From: Verrucomicrobiaceae bacterium
GTDB taxonomy: Bacteria; Verrucomicrobiota; Verrucomicrobiia; Chthoniobacterales; Terrimicrobiaceae
Length of the DNA stretch: 34,147 bases
Assembly: GCA_007280915.1 (NCBI GenBank)
Contig: QYQL01000042.1
Coordinates: 1 to 34,147, forward strand
Direction: 5' to 3'
Part shown: piece by piece, positions 7,755-15,583 of the stretch
Numbering within the stretch: the stretch's first letter is position 1
How the letters are laid out: every line of letters begins with the position of its first letter
Position numbers and translations under genes: made by a program
Notes under the pieces: generated by a model
Told to the model about the DNA's origin: nothing
Databases searched by the model: none
What the model saw: the letters and a program-made list of their open reading frames with translations, nothing else

Positions 7755-10083
7755 TTTTTTCTTTTGTTTGCAGGTGTTCCGGCGCGATGTCGACCGCATT
7801 CGGAAGCTCGTCCCTCTTCCGTTGGACTGACTGGCCCGGCCCGCATCGGGCCGTGCCGCAATCGGCGAACTCGAAACAGGCATCCTGCGAATTATCGATG
7901 TCGGAGGAAACCCAGATATCGTCGTTGGTGATCCGGACGAAAAAAGACTGCCCTTTCCGCTGGAATCGGAATACCAGAGAGCTCCAATGGGACGGCAGAT
8001 TCGGGGACAGGCATATCATCTCGCCCTTCACGCTGAGACCTGCAAAGCCAAAGGCCACTGTCATCCAGGCCCCTCCGTTGGCGGCCGGGTGAGTGCCTCC
8101 GATATACAAATCCCCAACAAACTGTCTGGACGCGCCAGTCAGGTCTACGGTCGCGGTTTTCATGAAATAGGGGTAGGCCAGATCCGGCCTGCCGATATGC
8201 GCGGCCAGCATCGCATACGCGCAAGCGCTCAATGAAGACCCGTGTTCCGTCCGGGCCTCGTAATATTCCCAGTTCCGCTTTTTGACCTCCATGGGAAAGT
8301 CATTCGGGAACAGGTTCAGCATCAACACCACATCCGCCTGCTTCAGAATTCGGGTGGTTGTGGCAAGGCCGCTGCCGCCGCCGAGGTATTCATTCGGATG
8401 GAGCATCCGGCTTTTGAGATCCTTCACCGCCACATCTTCCAAGGAAAGGTATCCGTCGAATTGGGGGATGATGCCGGTCTCCGGCTCCGGTTGGGGATGA
8501 TAGATGTTGTCCTTCATTTCCCGCCATCTATCCAGTTCACCGGCAAAGCCGAGCCTCACCTCAAGTTCCTGATGTTCCGCCGGGAACCGATCCAGCACAA
8601 GCTCAAGAATTTTCAACGTTGTCTCCAGAGCACACTTCGCCATGCGGTTCGTGTAGGCGTTATTGTGGACCCGCTCATGGTATTCATCCGGACCGACCAC
8701 ATCAAGCAATTCATAACGCTCCCGATCCAACTTATAGCAGGCGTAGGAATAAAAAAACCGCGCGCATTCGACCGCCACCTCGGCAGCCCCTTCCAAGAGG
8801 ATTGAAAAATCCCCGGTCCACTCGAAATACTGGCGGATTGCATGGACGATATCCGCACTGACGTGAATCTGCTTGTCGCGAAAATGCGTGCGGAGAGGGC
8901 GATTGGTGAGCAAGTCGTTCACGTTAAAATCCGAGCAGGCATCATCGCCGGTCTCCTGACTTTCCCATGCATAAAAGGCTCCGCGAAACCCATACTCCCG
9001 GGCTTTCCTCCTCGCGCCGTCCAGGGTGCGATGACGGTAGAGAATCAGGTTCCTCGCAACACGGGGATCAGTCAGCGCAAAAACCGGAGTCATATACATC
9101 TCGGTGTCCCAGAACACGGCACCCTTGTAAACTTGGCCGGACAGGCCCCTAGCCGGGATCGAGACGCCGTTGGAGTGCCGCGGGGCTGTCAATTGCAGTT
9201 GGTAGAGGCTATAACGAATCGCAAACTGCGCCTCATTGTCGCCGTCAATCTCCATGTCGCAGTTTTGCCAAATCATGCTCCACCGGTCGGAGTGCGCTCC
9301 TTTCAATTTTTCGTAACGGGCTTGAGATGACTTGCGGACCAGCGAGATCGCGGCCTGATCGGGACTTCCTCCGGGTGTATCCAGCGATGTGAAAACTGAA
9401 ACGTATTTGAAAAAGACGTATTTCCTGCCGAGCTCTGCCTGGAATCGGAATTCCCGGAAACCTCCGTTCCACATGATCTCTGCGGATGGTGGAAGTGCCG
9501 GAAAATCCAACTTTTCGCAAATGACGACCTCCGTGCCGAGTTCGCCGGTTGTGGCCCTCACCACAAGTTGGTCTCCATTCTGCTCGTACGTGATTCCCCG
9601 CAGATGCGGGCCGTTGATGTCCCAGACATCGCCATCCACGCCGGTTCGTATTGCCAAGGATCCTCCTGCGGAGCAGACGACCGCATATTTCATGCACAGC
9701 AGATGAGGCTCATCCTGCGAGGCAAACCGCTCCGCTTCCACATCGACCCTGGCATCCCCGCATGCAAAAGTCGTCTTCCGATGGTGAACGGCAGCATACA
9801 AGTCCAGCGTCTGCTTGTGGCTGATGACCGGAGCCGACAGGACGGACAGTTCCTGCCCGCAAAAGCTAACCGTGGTGGAGAGCCCGTTCGGCGCGTTCAC
9901 CGGCTCGCGCCACCGGTCCTCGAATTGGTCATAGACCCCATTGAGGATGCAGGCGGTTTGCTCCGCCTTCCCGAACTCTTCCAGTGTTCCCCGGTATCCA
10001 AAATATCCGTTTCCGGTCATGAACCGGTTGCCATTCAGAACTATGTCGTTTTTTTGAAAAGTGTTTTGGGAATACGTCCACAT
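7717..10083 (-). CDS. GH65 family glycoside phosphorylase/hydrolase
   Basis: This 788-residue protein covers a full GH65 enzyme: an N-terminal beta-sandwich (NGYFGYRGTLEE, about residues 25-36), the (alpha/alpha)6 barrel with ARGLSGQVYKGAVFWDTEMY (311-330), and the catalytic GPDEYHE (about 464-470, general acid Glu467). The C-terminal region contains HGSSLSACAYAM. The family includes maltose, kojibiose, nigerose and trehalose phosphorylases and a 3-O-alpha-glucosyl-L-rhamnose phosphorylase. Most act by phosphorolysis to beta-glucose 1-phosphate; some members are hydrolases. There is no signal peptide, so it is cytoplasmic. As the first gene of a unit with a sulfatase and a rhamnosidase, a rhamnose-containing disaccharide substrate is an attractive inference but is not shown. 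The last 40 or so residues are Lys/Glu/Ser-rich and overlap the next gene. Confidence 0.87.
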   Translation of the reverse strand: MWTYSQNTFQKNDIVLNGNRFMTGNGYFGYRGTLEEFGKAEQTACILNGVYDQFEDRWREPVNAPNGLSTTVSFCGQELSVLSAPVISHKQTLDLYAAVHHRKTTFACGDARVDVEAERFASQDEPHLLCMKYAVVCSAGGSLAIRTGVDGDVWDINGPHLRGITYEQNGDQLVVRATTGELGTEVVICEKLDFPALPPSAEIMWNGGFREFRFQAELGRKYVFFKYVSVFTSLDTPGGSPDQAAISLVRKSSQARYEKLKGAHSDRWSMIWQNCDMEIDGDNEAQFAIRYSLYQLQLTAPRHSNGVSIPARGLSGQVYKGAVFWDTEMYMTPVFALTDPRVARNLILYRHRTLDGARRKAREYGFRGAFYAWESQETGDDACSDFNVNDLLTNRPLRTHFRDKQIHVSADIVHAIRQYFEWTGDFSILLEGAAEVAVECARFFYSYACYKLDRERYELLDVVGPDEYHERVHNNAYTNRMAKCALETTLKILELVLDRFPAEHQELEVRLGFAGELDRWREMKDNIYHPQPEPETGIIPQFDGYLSLEDVAVKDLKSRMLHPNEYLGGGSGLATTTRILKQADVVLMLNLFPNDFPMEVKKRNWEYYEARTEHGSSLSACAYAMLAAHIGRPDLAYPYFMKTATVDLTGASRQFVGDLYIGGTHPAANGGAWMTVAFGFAGLSVKGEMICLSPNLPSHWSSLVFRFQRKGQSFFVRITNDDIWVSSDIDNSQDACFEFADCGTARCGPGQSVQRKRDELPNAVDIAPEHLQTKEKSESPEHSLHSFA

Positions 10084-10091
10084 AAAATCTT

Positions 10092-10275
10092 TTATTCACC
10101 GGAAATCCAGTTGGTGGCGTTCGGCGGTCTTTGGGTTCACAACGCATTGATCTGTTGGCCGCTGGCGTAGGTCACATGCCCATCGAACCAGGCAACGTTC
10201 GCTCCTCTCCCTTGGCGATTCGCCGCGACTCTCTGTGTCGGCACCCCTCCTTCGATTCTCAGATGCCTCCTGTCG
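10092..10275 (-). pseudogene. C-terminal remnant of a prepilin-like (H-X9-DG) protein
   Basis: In one minus-strand frame, GRGANVAWFDGHV matches the C-terminal H-X9-DG segment of verrucomicrobial and planctomycete prepilin-like proteins, but the His position is Gln (NRQ). The reading passes SGQQINAL, hits TGA at 10137-10139, then continues in frame with PPNATNWISGE to a second stop at 10092-10094. That looks like the natural end of such a protein broken by a premature stop. The N-terminal methylation helix is absent and the upstream side runs into the end of the fucosidase gene. Only a fragment survives. The assignment rests on a short motif. Confidence 0.5.
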
Positions 10276-11706
10276 TCATTGCCTCGCCGCTCTCTGCGGT
10301 GTGGGAACAGTCCCTTCAAGATGGATGATGTCATTGTATTCCAGCTTGATGACCGTCATCAGCGAATCCCGTTTTTTCGGAGCGGAAATCAGAAAATCGC
10401 CGGGCTGATAAGGAGGAACGCCTCCCAACTGCCGCCAAACCGACTCTTCCCCCGTCGAAACCACAGAGACCCTCTTCGGCACGCTGACAACTCCGCGGAG
10501 CAAGATGCCGCCTTCGGGCATGGCCGGCACAAAGAGATATAGTGTTTTTCCGTCCATCGAAACGGTGCTCGGTCCATGGAAACGAGTGAAGGATATCCCC
10601 GCCTGTTCGCCTCCGAACGTGGGAGAGATCGCCTCCTGGTTGCGCTTGATCCAAGCTCCCAGATCAAGCAGCGGACCGGTTGCTTCTTCCGGCAGGGATC
10701 CGTCCGCTTTCGGCGCGATGTTCAGCAGCAGGTTGCCTCCGCGGCTGATGACATCGGCGAAGATCTGCACCAGCACATCCGCCGGTTTCCACTGTGTGTC
10801 CGTGGGGCAGTAGGCCCAATGCTCGTTGCTTGTCAGGCAAAGTTCCCAGAGCCCGGTAGGGGTTCGCGCCGGAACCGCCCGCTCGGGCGTATTGTAACAA
10901 AAAACCCCTTTCTTGACCGGCCATGTGTGTCGGCCGAGAAGCATGTTTGGATTGGTTGCAGTGAGCTTTTCCGTGATCTGCGCCCCATCCCACTCTTCTG
11001 CAGTGCGCTCCCATCCGCCGTCAAACCACCAGATGTCCGGATTGTACTCCAACAGTTCGTCGAGTTGGCCATTCATAAACTTCAGATACTTCGCCCAGCG
11101 TGCGGGATCGTCCTTTTCCCCATAGGAATAGGGGAGGTTTTTCCGGCTGTCCGTGCTTCCTGCGGGCGGCTCCATACTGGGGTAATCGGGATGATGCCAA
11201 TCGGCGATTGAAAAATAGAAACCCGGGTGGATGTCGGCGGCGCGCATGGCGGCGATCCAAGGCTTGATCAAATCGCGCGCGGCGGGAGAACTGCCGGCCG
11301 CATCCAATCCGTCCGGCACTTTCGTGTCCCACAAGGCGAAACCGTCATGGTGCTTGGTGGTGATAATGGCGTATTTTGCACCGGCTTCCCGGAAAATTTC
11401 CGCCCATTTCACCGGGTCGTAGTTCTGTGCTCCGAACCCCTTCATCTGGGCGAAATATTTGTCGTAGGAAACCCCGTGAGGACTCTCCGGGGGATGGTTG
11501 AACGGCCAGGACACCTCCACTCCATCGACGGCGTATATTCCCCAGTGCAGAAAAACGCCCAGTTTGGCCTGGTAAAACCAATTGATGGCGGGATCGATCC
11601 GCGGCAGATTGATGGGGTTGCCGGATTGCGAATCTCCGGCATGGAGGGAACCGGCAAACAGGAGCACGCAGGCTAGGATTTTTTTTATGCCGATCGTTTC
11701 ACCCAC
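10276..11706 (-). CDS. secreted GH29 alpha-L-fucosidase
   Basis: From the GTG at 11704-11706 this is 476 residues with a textbook signal peptide (GETIGIKK, then ILACVLLFAGSLHAG). The frame is open upstream, so an ATG at 11784 is an alternative. GH29 hallmarks are in order: FLHWGIYAVDG (about 52-62), ITTKHHDGFALWD (about 115-127), and WWFDGGW (about 226-232) with Asp229 as the retaining nucleophile. The barrel is followed by a beta-sandwich ending about 20 residues before the stop. It should release terminal alpha-L-fucose outside the cytoplasm. It is transcribed alone on the minus strand and diverges from the DNRLRE-type gene at 11917; the shared spacer carries a TACGTA-core motif. The very end, after IIHLEG, runs next to a gene remnant and may be altered. 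Confidence 0.88.
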   Translation of the reverse strand: MGETIGIKKILACVLLFAGSLHAGDSQSGNPINLPRIDPAINWFYQAKLGVFLHWGIYAVDGVEVSWPFNHPPESPHGVSYDKYFAQMKGFGAQNYDPVKWAEIFREAGAKYAIITTKHHDGFALWDTKVPDGLDAAGSSPAARDLIKPWIAAMRAADIHPGFYFSIADWHHPDYPSMEPPAGSTDSRKNLPYSYGEKDDPARWAKYLKFMNGQLDELLEYNPDIWWFDGGWERTAEEWDGAQITEKLTATNPNMLLGRHTWPVKKGVFCYNTPERAVPARTPTGLWELCLTSNEHWAYCPTDTQWKPADVLVQIFADVISRGGNLLLNIAPKADGSLPEEATGPLLDLGAWIKRNQEAISPTFGGEQAGISFTRFHGPSTVSMDGKTLYLFVPAMPEGGILLRGVVSVPKRVSVVSTGEESVWRQLGGVPPYQPGDFLISAPKKRDSLMTVIKLEYNDIIHLEGTVPTPQRAARQ

Positions 11707-11840
11707 TCCGAGTTTATCGGTGTTGGTAGCGGCAGCGGACAGCGGTCGGAAAGAAAAAACAGGGAAACAGGATGGAAGATGCATGACACCGGAATCATGG
11801 CAAAGTGCCTGACGCGGCTCAACAGGCATTTGGCAGAAAT

Positions 11841-11855
11841 ATATTTTACGTAGAA
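11841..11855 (+). promoter_or_regulatory. TACGTA-core motif, copy 2
   Basis: The plus strand reads ATATTTTACGTAGAA, which differs from copy 1 by one base when oriented the same way. Its centre is 67 nt before the ATG at 11917, and it points toward that gene. It sits in the divergent spacer shared with the GH29 gene, so it could affect both. Confidence 0.45.
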
Positions 11856-11916
11856 TTTGTTTCCAGCGCAAAACTGTTTGCTCCGCCGATTTTTCGAGTA
11901 TTGAATTCCCAACCTT

Positions 11917-12666
11917 ATGAACAAGCGCTCACTCTTTTCCTTTCCTCATAGAATGCTGCCGTTGGTTTCCGCTGTCTTCTGGCTTCACATGTCCGCGCAC
12001 GGGGCGGATTCCTCCGGCCCGCGGGACATCGTCCTCTGCGAGGCGGAAACACCCGCCGAGACAGCGGTCTATTACATCGACGACAAAAACAACACCGGAG
12101 TCGTTGCTGGGGGCCCGCGAGGGGTGATCATCCCCATCGACGAGACCCCGGATGCTTCGATCGCAGTGGGAGATCTCGGCGGCCCCGACATCGAGGGGAG
12201 AATGAGGAAGTTTTTCCTGATGTTCCGGCTTCCACCCAAAGCGGACAGGAAACTTTCCCAGGCCGTGCTGCGACTGCGGTTGGGGCACATCACGAATGAA
12301 AATCCGGAAAGCCCGCTGCCCCCTGTTGCATTGTATCATGCCGGAGAGTGGTTGGATGAAAAGTGGGATGCGGATACGGATTTTCACGGCCTTGGCGTGG
12401 CCAATTTTGGTGACACGGACCTTTTTTCGGAAAAGATTAATGTTTGTGACGCCGCAACAAAACCCGGTTTCGTGACTCTGGATGTGACAAAAATGATCCA
12501 GTCTGACTACGAGAGGGCATCGACGCCGGTTGCTGTGTTCCGTCTCGAAATCTCGGACCCCGACAAGGTCCTGAACATCCTCGATCAGACTTCCAACAAC
12601 TACAATTTTTTCGGCCCCGGACAATCCCCCGACACAGCACCCGCCTTGCAGTTGTCTTTTGAATGA
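11917..12666 (+). CDS. secreted DNRLRE/CBM96-like protein
   Basis: This 249-residue protein has an N-terminal signal peptide (MNKRSLF, hydrophobic PLVSAVFWLHMSAHG). The mature part is one beta-sandwich of the DNRLRE type. It shows FFLMFRLPPKADRKLSQAVL followed by LRLRLGHI, then VALYHAGEWLDEKW, and a late VTLDVTKMIQSDYE, which is the strand pattern of this fold; some members bind polysaccharide (CBM96). No catalytic residues are evident. It ends in QLSFE with no sorting signal. It may bind carbohydrate or act as a structural domain outside the cell. It is divergent from the fucosidase and about 245 nt upstream of the anSME start. The family call is from pattern and is moderate. Confidence 0.65.
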   Translation: MNKRSLFSFPHRMLPLVSAVFWLHMSAHGADSSGPRDIVLCEAETPAETAVYYIDDKNNTGVVAGGPRGVIIPIDETPDASIAVGDLGGPDIEGRMRKFFLMFRLPPKADRKLSQAVLRLRLGHITNENPESPLPPVALYHAGEWLDEKWDADTDFHGLGVANFGDTDLFSEKINVCDAATKPGFVTLDVTKMIQSDYERASTPVAVFRLEISDPDKVLNILDQTSNNYNFFGPGQSPDTAPALQLSFE

Positions 12667-12773
12667 ATTTCTTTCTGAAATAGTTCGGCGGGAAGTCCCT
12701 CGCTGTTTTTGCAGGGGTGACCGGCGGTTCGATCCAATCCGACCAAGCATAACGCACGGAAACCGGCTCGTGA

Positions 12774-12914
12774 ATGAAAACACAGGCTGCATCAACAGAT
12801 TCCCTTGGCGAAGCAGGAAGGGAAGCTACGGAGCGAAAGGTGCTGAAATCAATGAGAAGATTCATGGCTGCTATGCCCTTGATGTTAGGGATGATGAAAT
12901 TATTACTAACTTGA
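12774..12914 (+). CDS. small ORF overlapping the anSME start
   Basis: This is a 46-codon frame from the ATG at 12774, directly after an in-frame TGA, to a TGA at 12912-12914. That stop overlaps the proposed TTG start of the anSME gene as TTGA. The same TTGA arrangement occurs between two clear genes at 24070-24073. The peptide has a polar first half and a Met-rich, amphipathic or hydrophobic end (MRRFMAAMPLMLGMMKLLLT). I do not recognise it. It could be a leader peptide for translational coupling, a small membrane-associated protein, or chance. There is no clear ribosome binding site, which is common in this window. Confidence 0.3.
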   Translation: MKTQAASTDSLGEAGREATERKVLKSMRRFMAAMPLMLGMMKLLLT

Positions 12915-14137
12915 ATTCTGCTTCTCTGATATCTGCCAACTTCCACGTAATGGCCAAACCCATCGGTCCGGTCTGCAATCTGGATTGTACGTATTGTTAC
13001 TACCTGGAGAAAGAGAAACTGTTTCCCAAGGGAGAGAATTTTCGGATGAAACCGGAGGTATTGGAATCCTACATCCGGCAGTATGCGGAGTCGCAGGGCA
13101 CTTCGGAAATCACATTCACTTGGCAGGGAGGGGAACCAACACTACTCGGGGTTGATTATTTCCGGAAGATTGTGACCTTGGAAAAGAAGTATGCTGGCGG
13201 GAGGCCAGTTCACAATGCGCTTCAGACCAATGGAACCCGGCTTGACCACGAATGGTGCCATTTTTTTCGGGAGAACCATTTCCTTGTCGGTCTGAGCATT
13301 GACGGTCCTCGCGCTCTCCACGACACCTACCGTGTGGACAAGGGGCGAAAACCGACATACGATCGCATGATGCACGGACTCGACCTCCTGAAGAAACACG
13401 GGGTGGAGTTCAATACCCTTACCGTAGTCAATGCCAGTAATGTCAAACATCCGCTATTAGTGTACGATTTCTTGCGTGAAACGGGCTCCGGGTACATACA
13501 GTTCCTCCCCCTTGTGGAACGCCTATCAATGAAGGGCGACGGCAAGCACAGACTGGATTTTGCCGAACCGTCGGAACCCGGTCAATTGCCATCGTCAGTG
13601 ATCAGGTGGAGTGTGAATGCTGAGCTTTACGGAGATTTTCTCGTCCAAATCTTCGATCAATGGGTCCGCCGGGATGTGGGCAAAGTCTTTGTCCAGTTGT
13701 TCGATGTGTCGCTCGGTATCTGGGCGGGAAAGGGAGCCGGGCTCTGCCTCTTTTTGGAGGATTGTGGACAGGCAATGGCCTTGGAGCACAACGGTGATCT
13801 CTTTTCCTGCGACCATTTTGTCTATCCGAAATACCACCTTGGGAACATCATGAACGATTCCCTCAAGGATATGGCGGATTCCTTGCGCCAGAGAAGCTTC
13901 GGGCGGACAAAGTCACGTACGCTCCCCCAATACTGCTTGGAGTGCGAGGTGCGTTTTGCTTGCAACGGGGAATGTCCGACGCGACGCTTTATCAAGACTC
14001 CCGACGGGGAGGACGGACTCAACTACCTTTGCTCTGCCTACAAAAAATTCTTCCATCATGTGGATCCGTTTATGAAACAAATGACAGCGCTGCTCCATGC
14101 CAACCGGGCTCCGGCGGAAATAATGACGCGCTTTTAG
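12911..14137 (+). CDS. anaerobic sulfatase-maturating enzyme (radical SAM/SPASM)
   Basis: This enzyme oxidises the active-site Cys (or Ser) of S1 sulfatases to formylglycine using S-adenosylmethionine and iron-sulfur clusters, in the cytoplasm. FHVMAKPIGPVCNLDCTYCY holds the CxxxCxxC radical SAM cluster at about residues 22-29. FTWQGGEPTLLG follows. The SPASM region CLECEVRFACNGECPTRRF with the later LCSAY binds auxiliary clusters. I chose the TTG at 12911, giving 408 residues, because homologues have about a dozen residues before the VMAKPIG stretch and because it makes a TTGA overlap with the small ORF. The ATG at 12950 would start at MAKPIG, and the frame is open further upstream. It is the only sulfatase-activating enzyme seen and should serve all five Cys-type sulfatases here. 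Confidence 0.9.
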   Translation: MNSASLISANFHVMAKPIGPVCNLDCTYCYYLEKEKLFPKGENFRMKPEVLESYIRQYAESQGTSEITFTWQGGEPTLLGVDYFRKIVTLEKKYAGGRPVHNALQTNGTRLDHEWCHFFRENHFLVGLSIDGPRALHDTYRVDKGRKPTYDRMMHGLDLLKKHGVEFNTLTVVNASNVKHPLLVYDFLRETGSGYIQFLPLVERLSMKGDGKHRLDFAEPSEPGQLPSSVIRWSVNAELYGDFLVQIFDQWVRRDVGKVFVQLFDVSLGIWAGKGAGLCLFLEDCGQAMALEHNGDLFSCDHFVYPKYHLGNIMNDSLKDMADSLRQRSFGRTKSRTLPQYCLECEVRFACNGECPTRRFIKTPDGEDGLNYLCSAYKKFFHHVDPFMKQMTALLHANRAPAEIMTRF

Positions 14138-14226
14138 CGTCTGCGAGTATCCTACTCTTGACAATACGCTATAGGAATCTATCTGGACGGTGGTTTTTTA
14201 TTAGAGGCTGTCTGAAAATGAAAAGA

Positions 14227-15232
14227 TTACGAATAGCGATTGATCATGACGCGGATCATGGCAAGGAAAACCCAAGCAGCGGCGCACTCCGGGGATCGTT
14301 CGTAGTCGCGGACCAAACGGCGATGCTGAACGACCCAAGCGAAAGTCCGCTCGACAACCCAGCGCTTGGGAAGGATGTGGAATCCGGAGTTTCCCGAGAT
14401 TCTTTTGACGATCTCGACTTTGGTCGAGGATCGCTGACAAGAAACCCAGTTGGAGAACTCCGGGCCGCTGAATCCTCCGTCGGCCCAGATTTTGCCGAGT
14501 CGTTGAGCGCGAAGGATGGGCTGAAGAAGTTTCTTGGCTCCGGCTCGTTCGGGCACATTGGCAGGCGTGATGGCCACTCCCAGCAGCATGCCCAGAGTGT
14601 CGACGCAGACAAACCGCTTGCGGCCCTTGATTTTCTTTCCCGCATCATAACCGACCGGCCCGCCATGCCCATCGGAACGCACGCTTTGGCTGTCGATGAT
14701 CCCCGCGCTGGGCATGCGCGTCAAGTTAAGCCAAAACCTCCCAAACATCGGAATAGTTCTGACGTTTTCGCTTGTCGTAGCAGCAATAGCGCACGAGGAG
14801 ATATGCGCTTGCGCGCCGGCAACCGGGAGCGAGCGAAGGAAGTTCGCCGGGCCGACGGAGAGATACCGCAGGAACTTGTGGAAGACGAGCCTGCGTCGGG
14901 ACCCTTGCCCCACTAACTTGACGCGCATGCGCGCTGGGGTTGTTGCTTCTACCGTCCAATCTCCGCACCATTTTGCGCAGACGGGCATTGATGGCCACCA
15001 GTATGCCCGAGCGAGACCAGGATCGAAAGTGGTGATAGACCGTTTTCCATGCCGGAAAATCTTTGGGCAGCAAGCGCCAGGGACGCCCACTTTTGAGCAC
15101 AAACAACACCGCATTGAGCACCCGCCTCAAGCAGGTCCGGGGCCGGCCCAGACGCCTTGCCTTGGGAAGCATGGAAGAAAGGACATGCCACTGAAAGTCC
15201 GATACGCAGGTTGGATATTGAGCGATTTTCAT
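14227..15232 (-). pseudogene. IS5-family DDE transposase, split by insertion
   Basis: The 5' part (ATG at 15232) reads MKIAQYPTCVSDFQWHVLSS, later RPWRLLPKDFPAWKTVYHHF, and breaks off after RSNNPSA. The 3' part resumes with AGIIDSQSVRSDGHGGPVGY (first catalytic Asp), then IWADGGFSG (second Asp) and RWVVERTFAW (Glu), ending at 14227. The break is exactly where a 217-bp element with a 9-bp target duplication sits. The two pieces span 1006 nt; removing 226 nt leaves 780 nt, a clean 259-residue frame through NNPSAGIIDSQS. The gene was therefore intact until this insertion. A frameshifting orfAB arrangement does not explain the inserted block. Confidence 0.92.
14713..14929. mobile_element. 217-bp MITE-like element inside the IS5 transposase
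   Basis: The terminal inverted repeats are perfect over 16 bp: CATGCGCGTCAAGTTA at 14713-14728 and its reverse complement at 14914-14929. The flanking 9-bp direct repeat CGCGCTGGG is at 14704-14712 and 14930-14938. Excision of the element plus one repeat (226 bp) restores the transposase frame. It is too short to encode a transposase, so it must move in trans. A 9-bp duplication is common for IS4-type transposases, which is inference only. A minus-strand frame ending NYSDVWEVLA stops inside one terminal repeat and may be a leftover transposase tail. Confidence 0.88.
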
Positions 15233-15430
15233 CGCTCAAAAACCGCTGCGCGTAAGGGTTCCGGGCTTGCCTGCTTTTCAAAGTCAACTCCTTTTCAGTT
15301 CACTCTTCATTTTCAGACAGCCTCTTATTTCGAAAATCCCAAGAAGATACCGAATCCAGCCCGAACCAATATCTATTATGGCAGCAACTCGAAGCGGCAA
15401 AAACTATTGGCAAACGAGGGATCTCATATT

Positions 15431-15580
15431 ACAAAACGCCCACTCCTCATCGCTCACATCGTTGGGGTATCCTGTCTTTCCCGAGCCTTCTTTGAACTTC
15501 TTTTCTGCCATCCCAAGCGTGATGTCTGCTCCCTCCTACAATGTACAGCTTTTTCCCGCTTCAAAGTGCCTAACAGGCTC
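15431..15580 (-). mobile_element. remnant of a second IS5-family element
   Basis: The end at 15580 reads, on the minus strand, GAGCCTGTTAGGCACTTTG, an IS5-like terminus. From the ATG at 15511 the frame begins MAEKKFKEGSGKTGYPNDVS and continues DEEWAFC, the N-terminus of IS5-family transposases, then becomes unrelated at about 15431. The sequence CTAGCTAG at the junction (15580-15587) may be a target duplication. The rest of the element is missing. The remaining 15328-15430 shows no gene. Confidence 0.65.
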
Positions 15581-15583
15581 TAG

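Larger units (their letters stand above)
14204..15324 (-). mobile_element. IS5-family insertion sequence, interrupted
   Basis: The ends are perfect inverted repeats of GAGGCTGTCTGAAAATGAA, at 14204-14222 and 15306-15324. They are flanked by a 3-bp duplication TTA (14201-14203 and 15325-15327). Three-base TNA duplications are typical of the IS1031/ISL2-like part of the IS5 family. The element is 1121 bp, but 226 bp of that is a later insertion plus its duplicated target, so the original was about 895 bp. It lies between the anSME gene and an older IS remnant and disrupts no recognisable host gene. Confidence 0.92.

Noticed and set aside
12700-12765. tRNA-like GGTTCGATCC sequence
   Set aside because: The flanking bases do not form a T-stem, acceptor stem or anticodon arm.
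14227-15232. Programmed -1 frameshift (orfA/orfB) as explanation for the two transposase frames
   Set aside because: The frames are separated by a 226-bp block bounded by inverted and direct repeats that interrupts the conserved PSAGIIDSQS region; insertion explains it fully.
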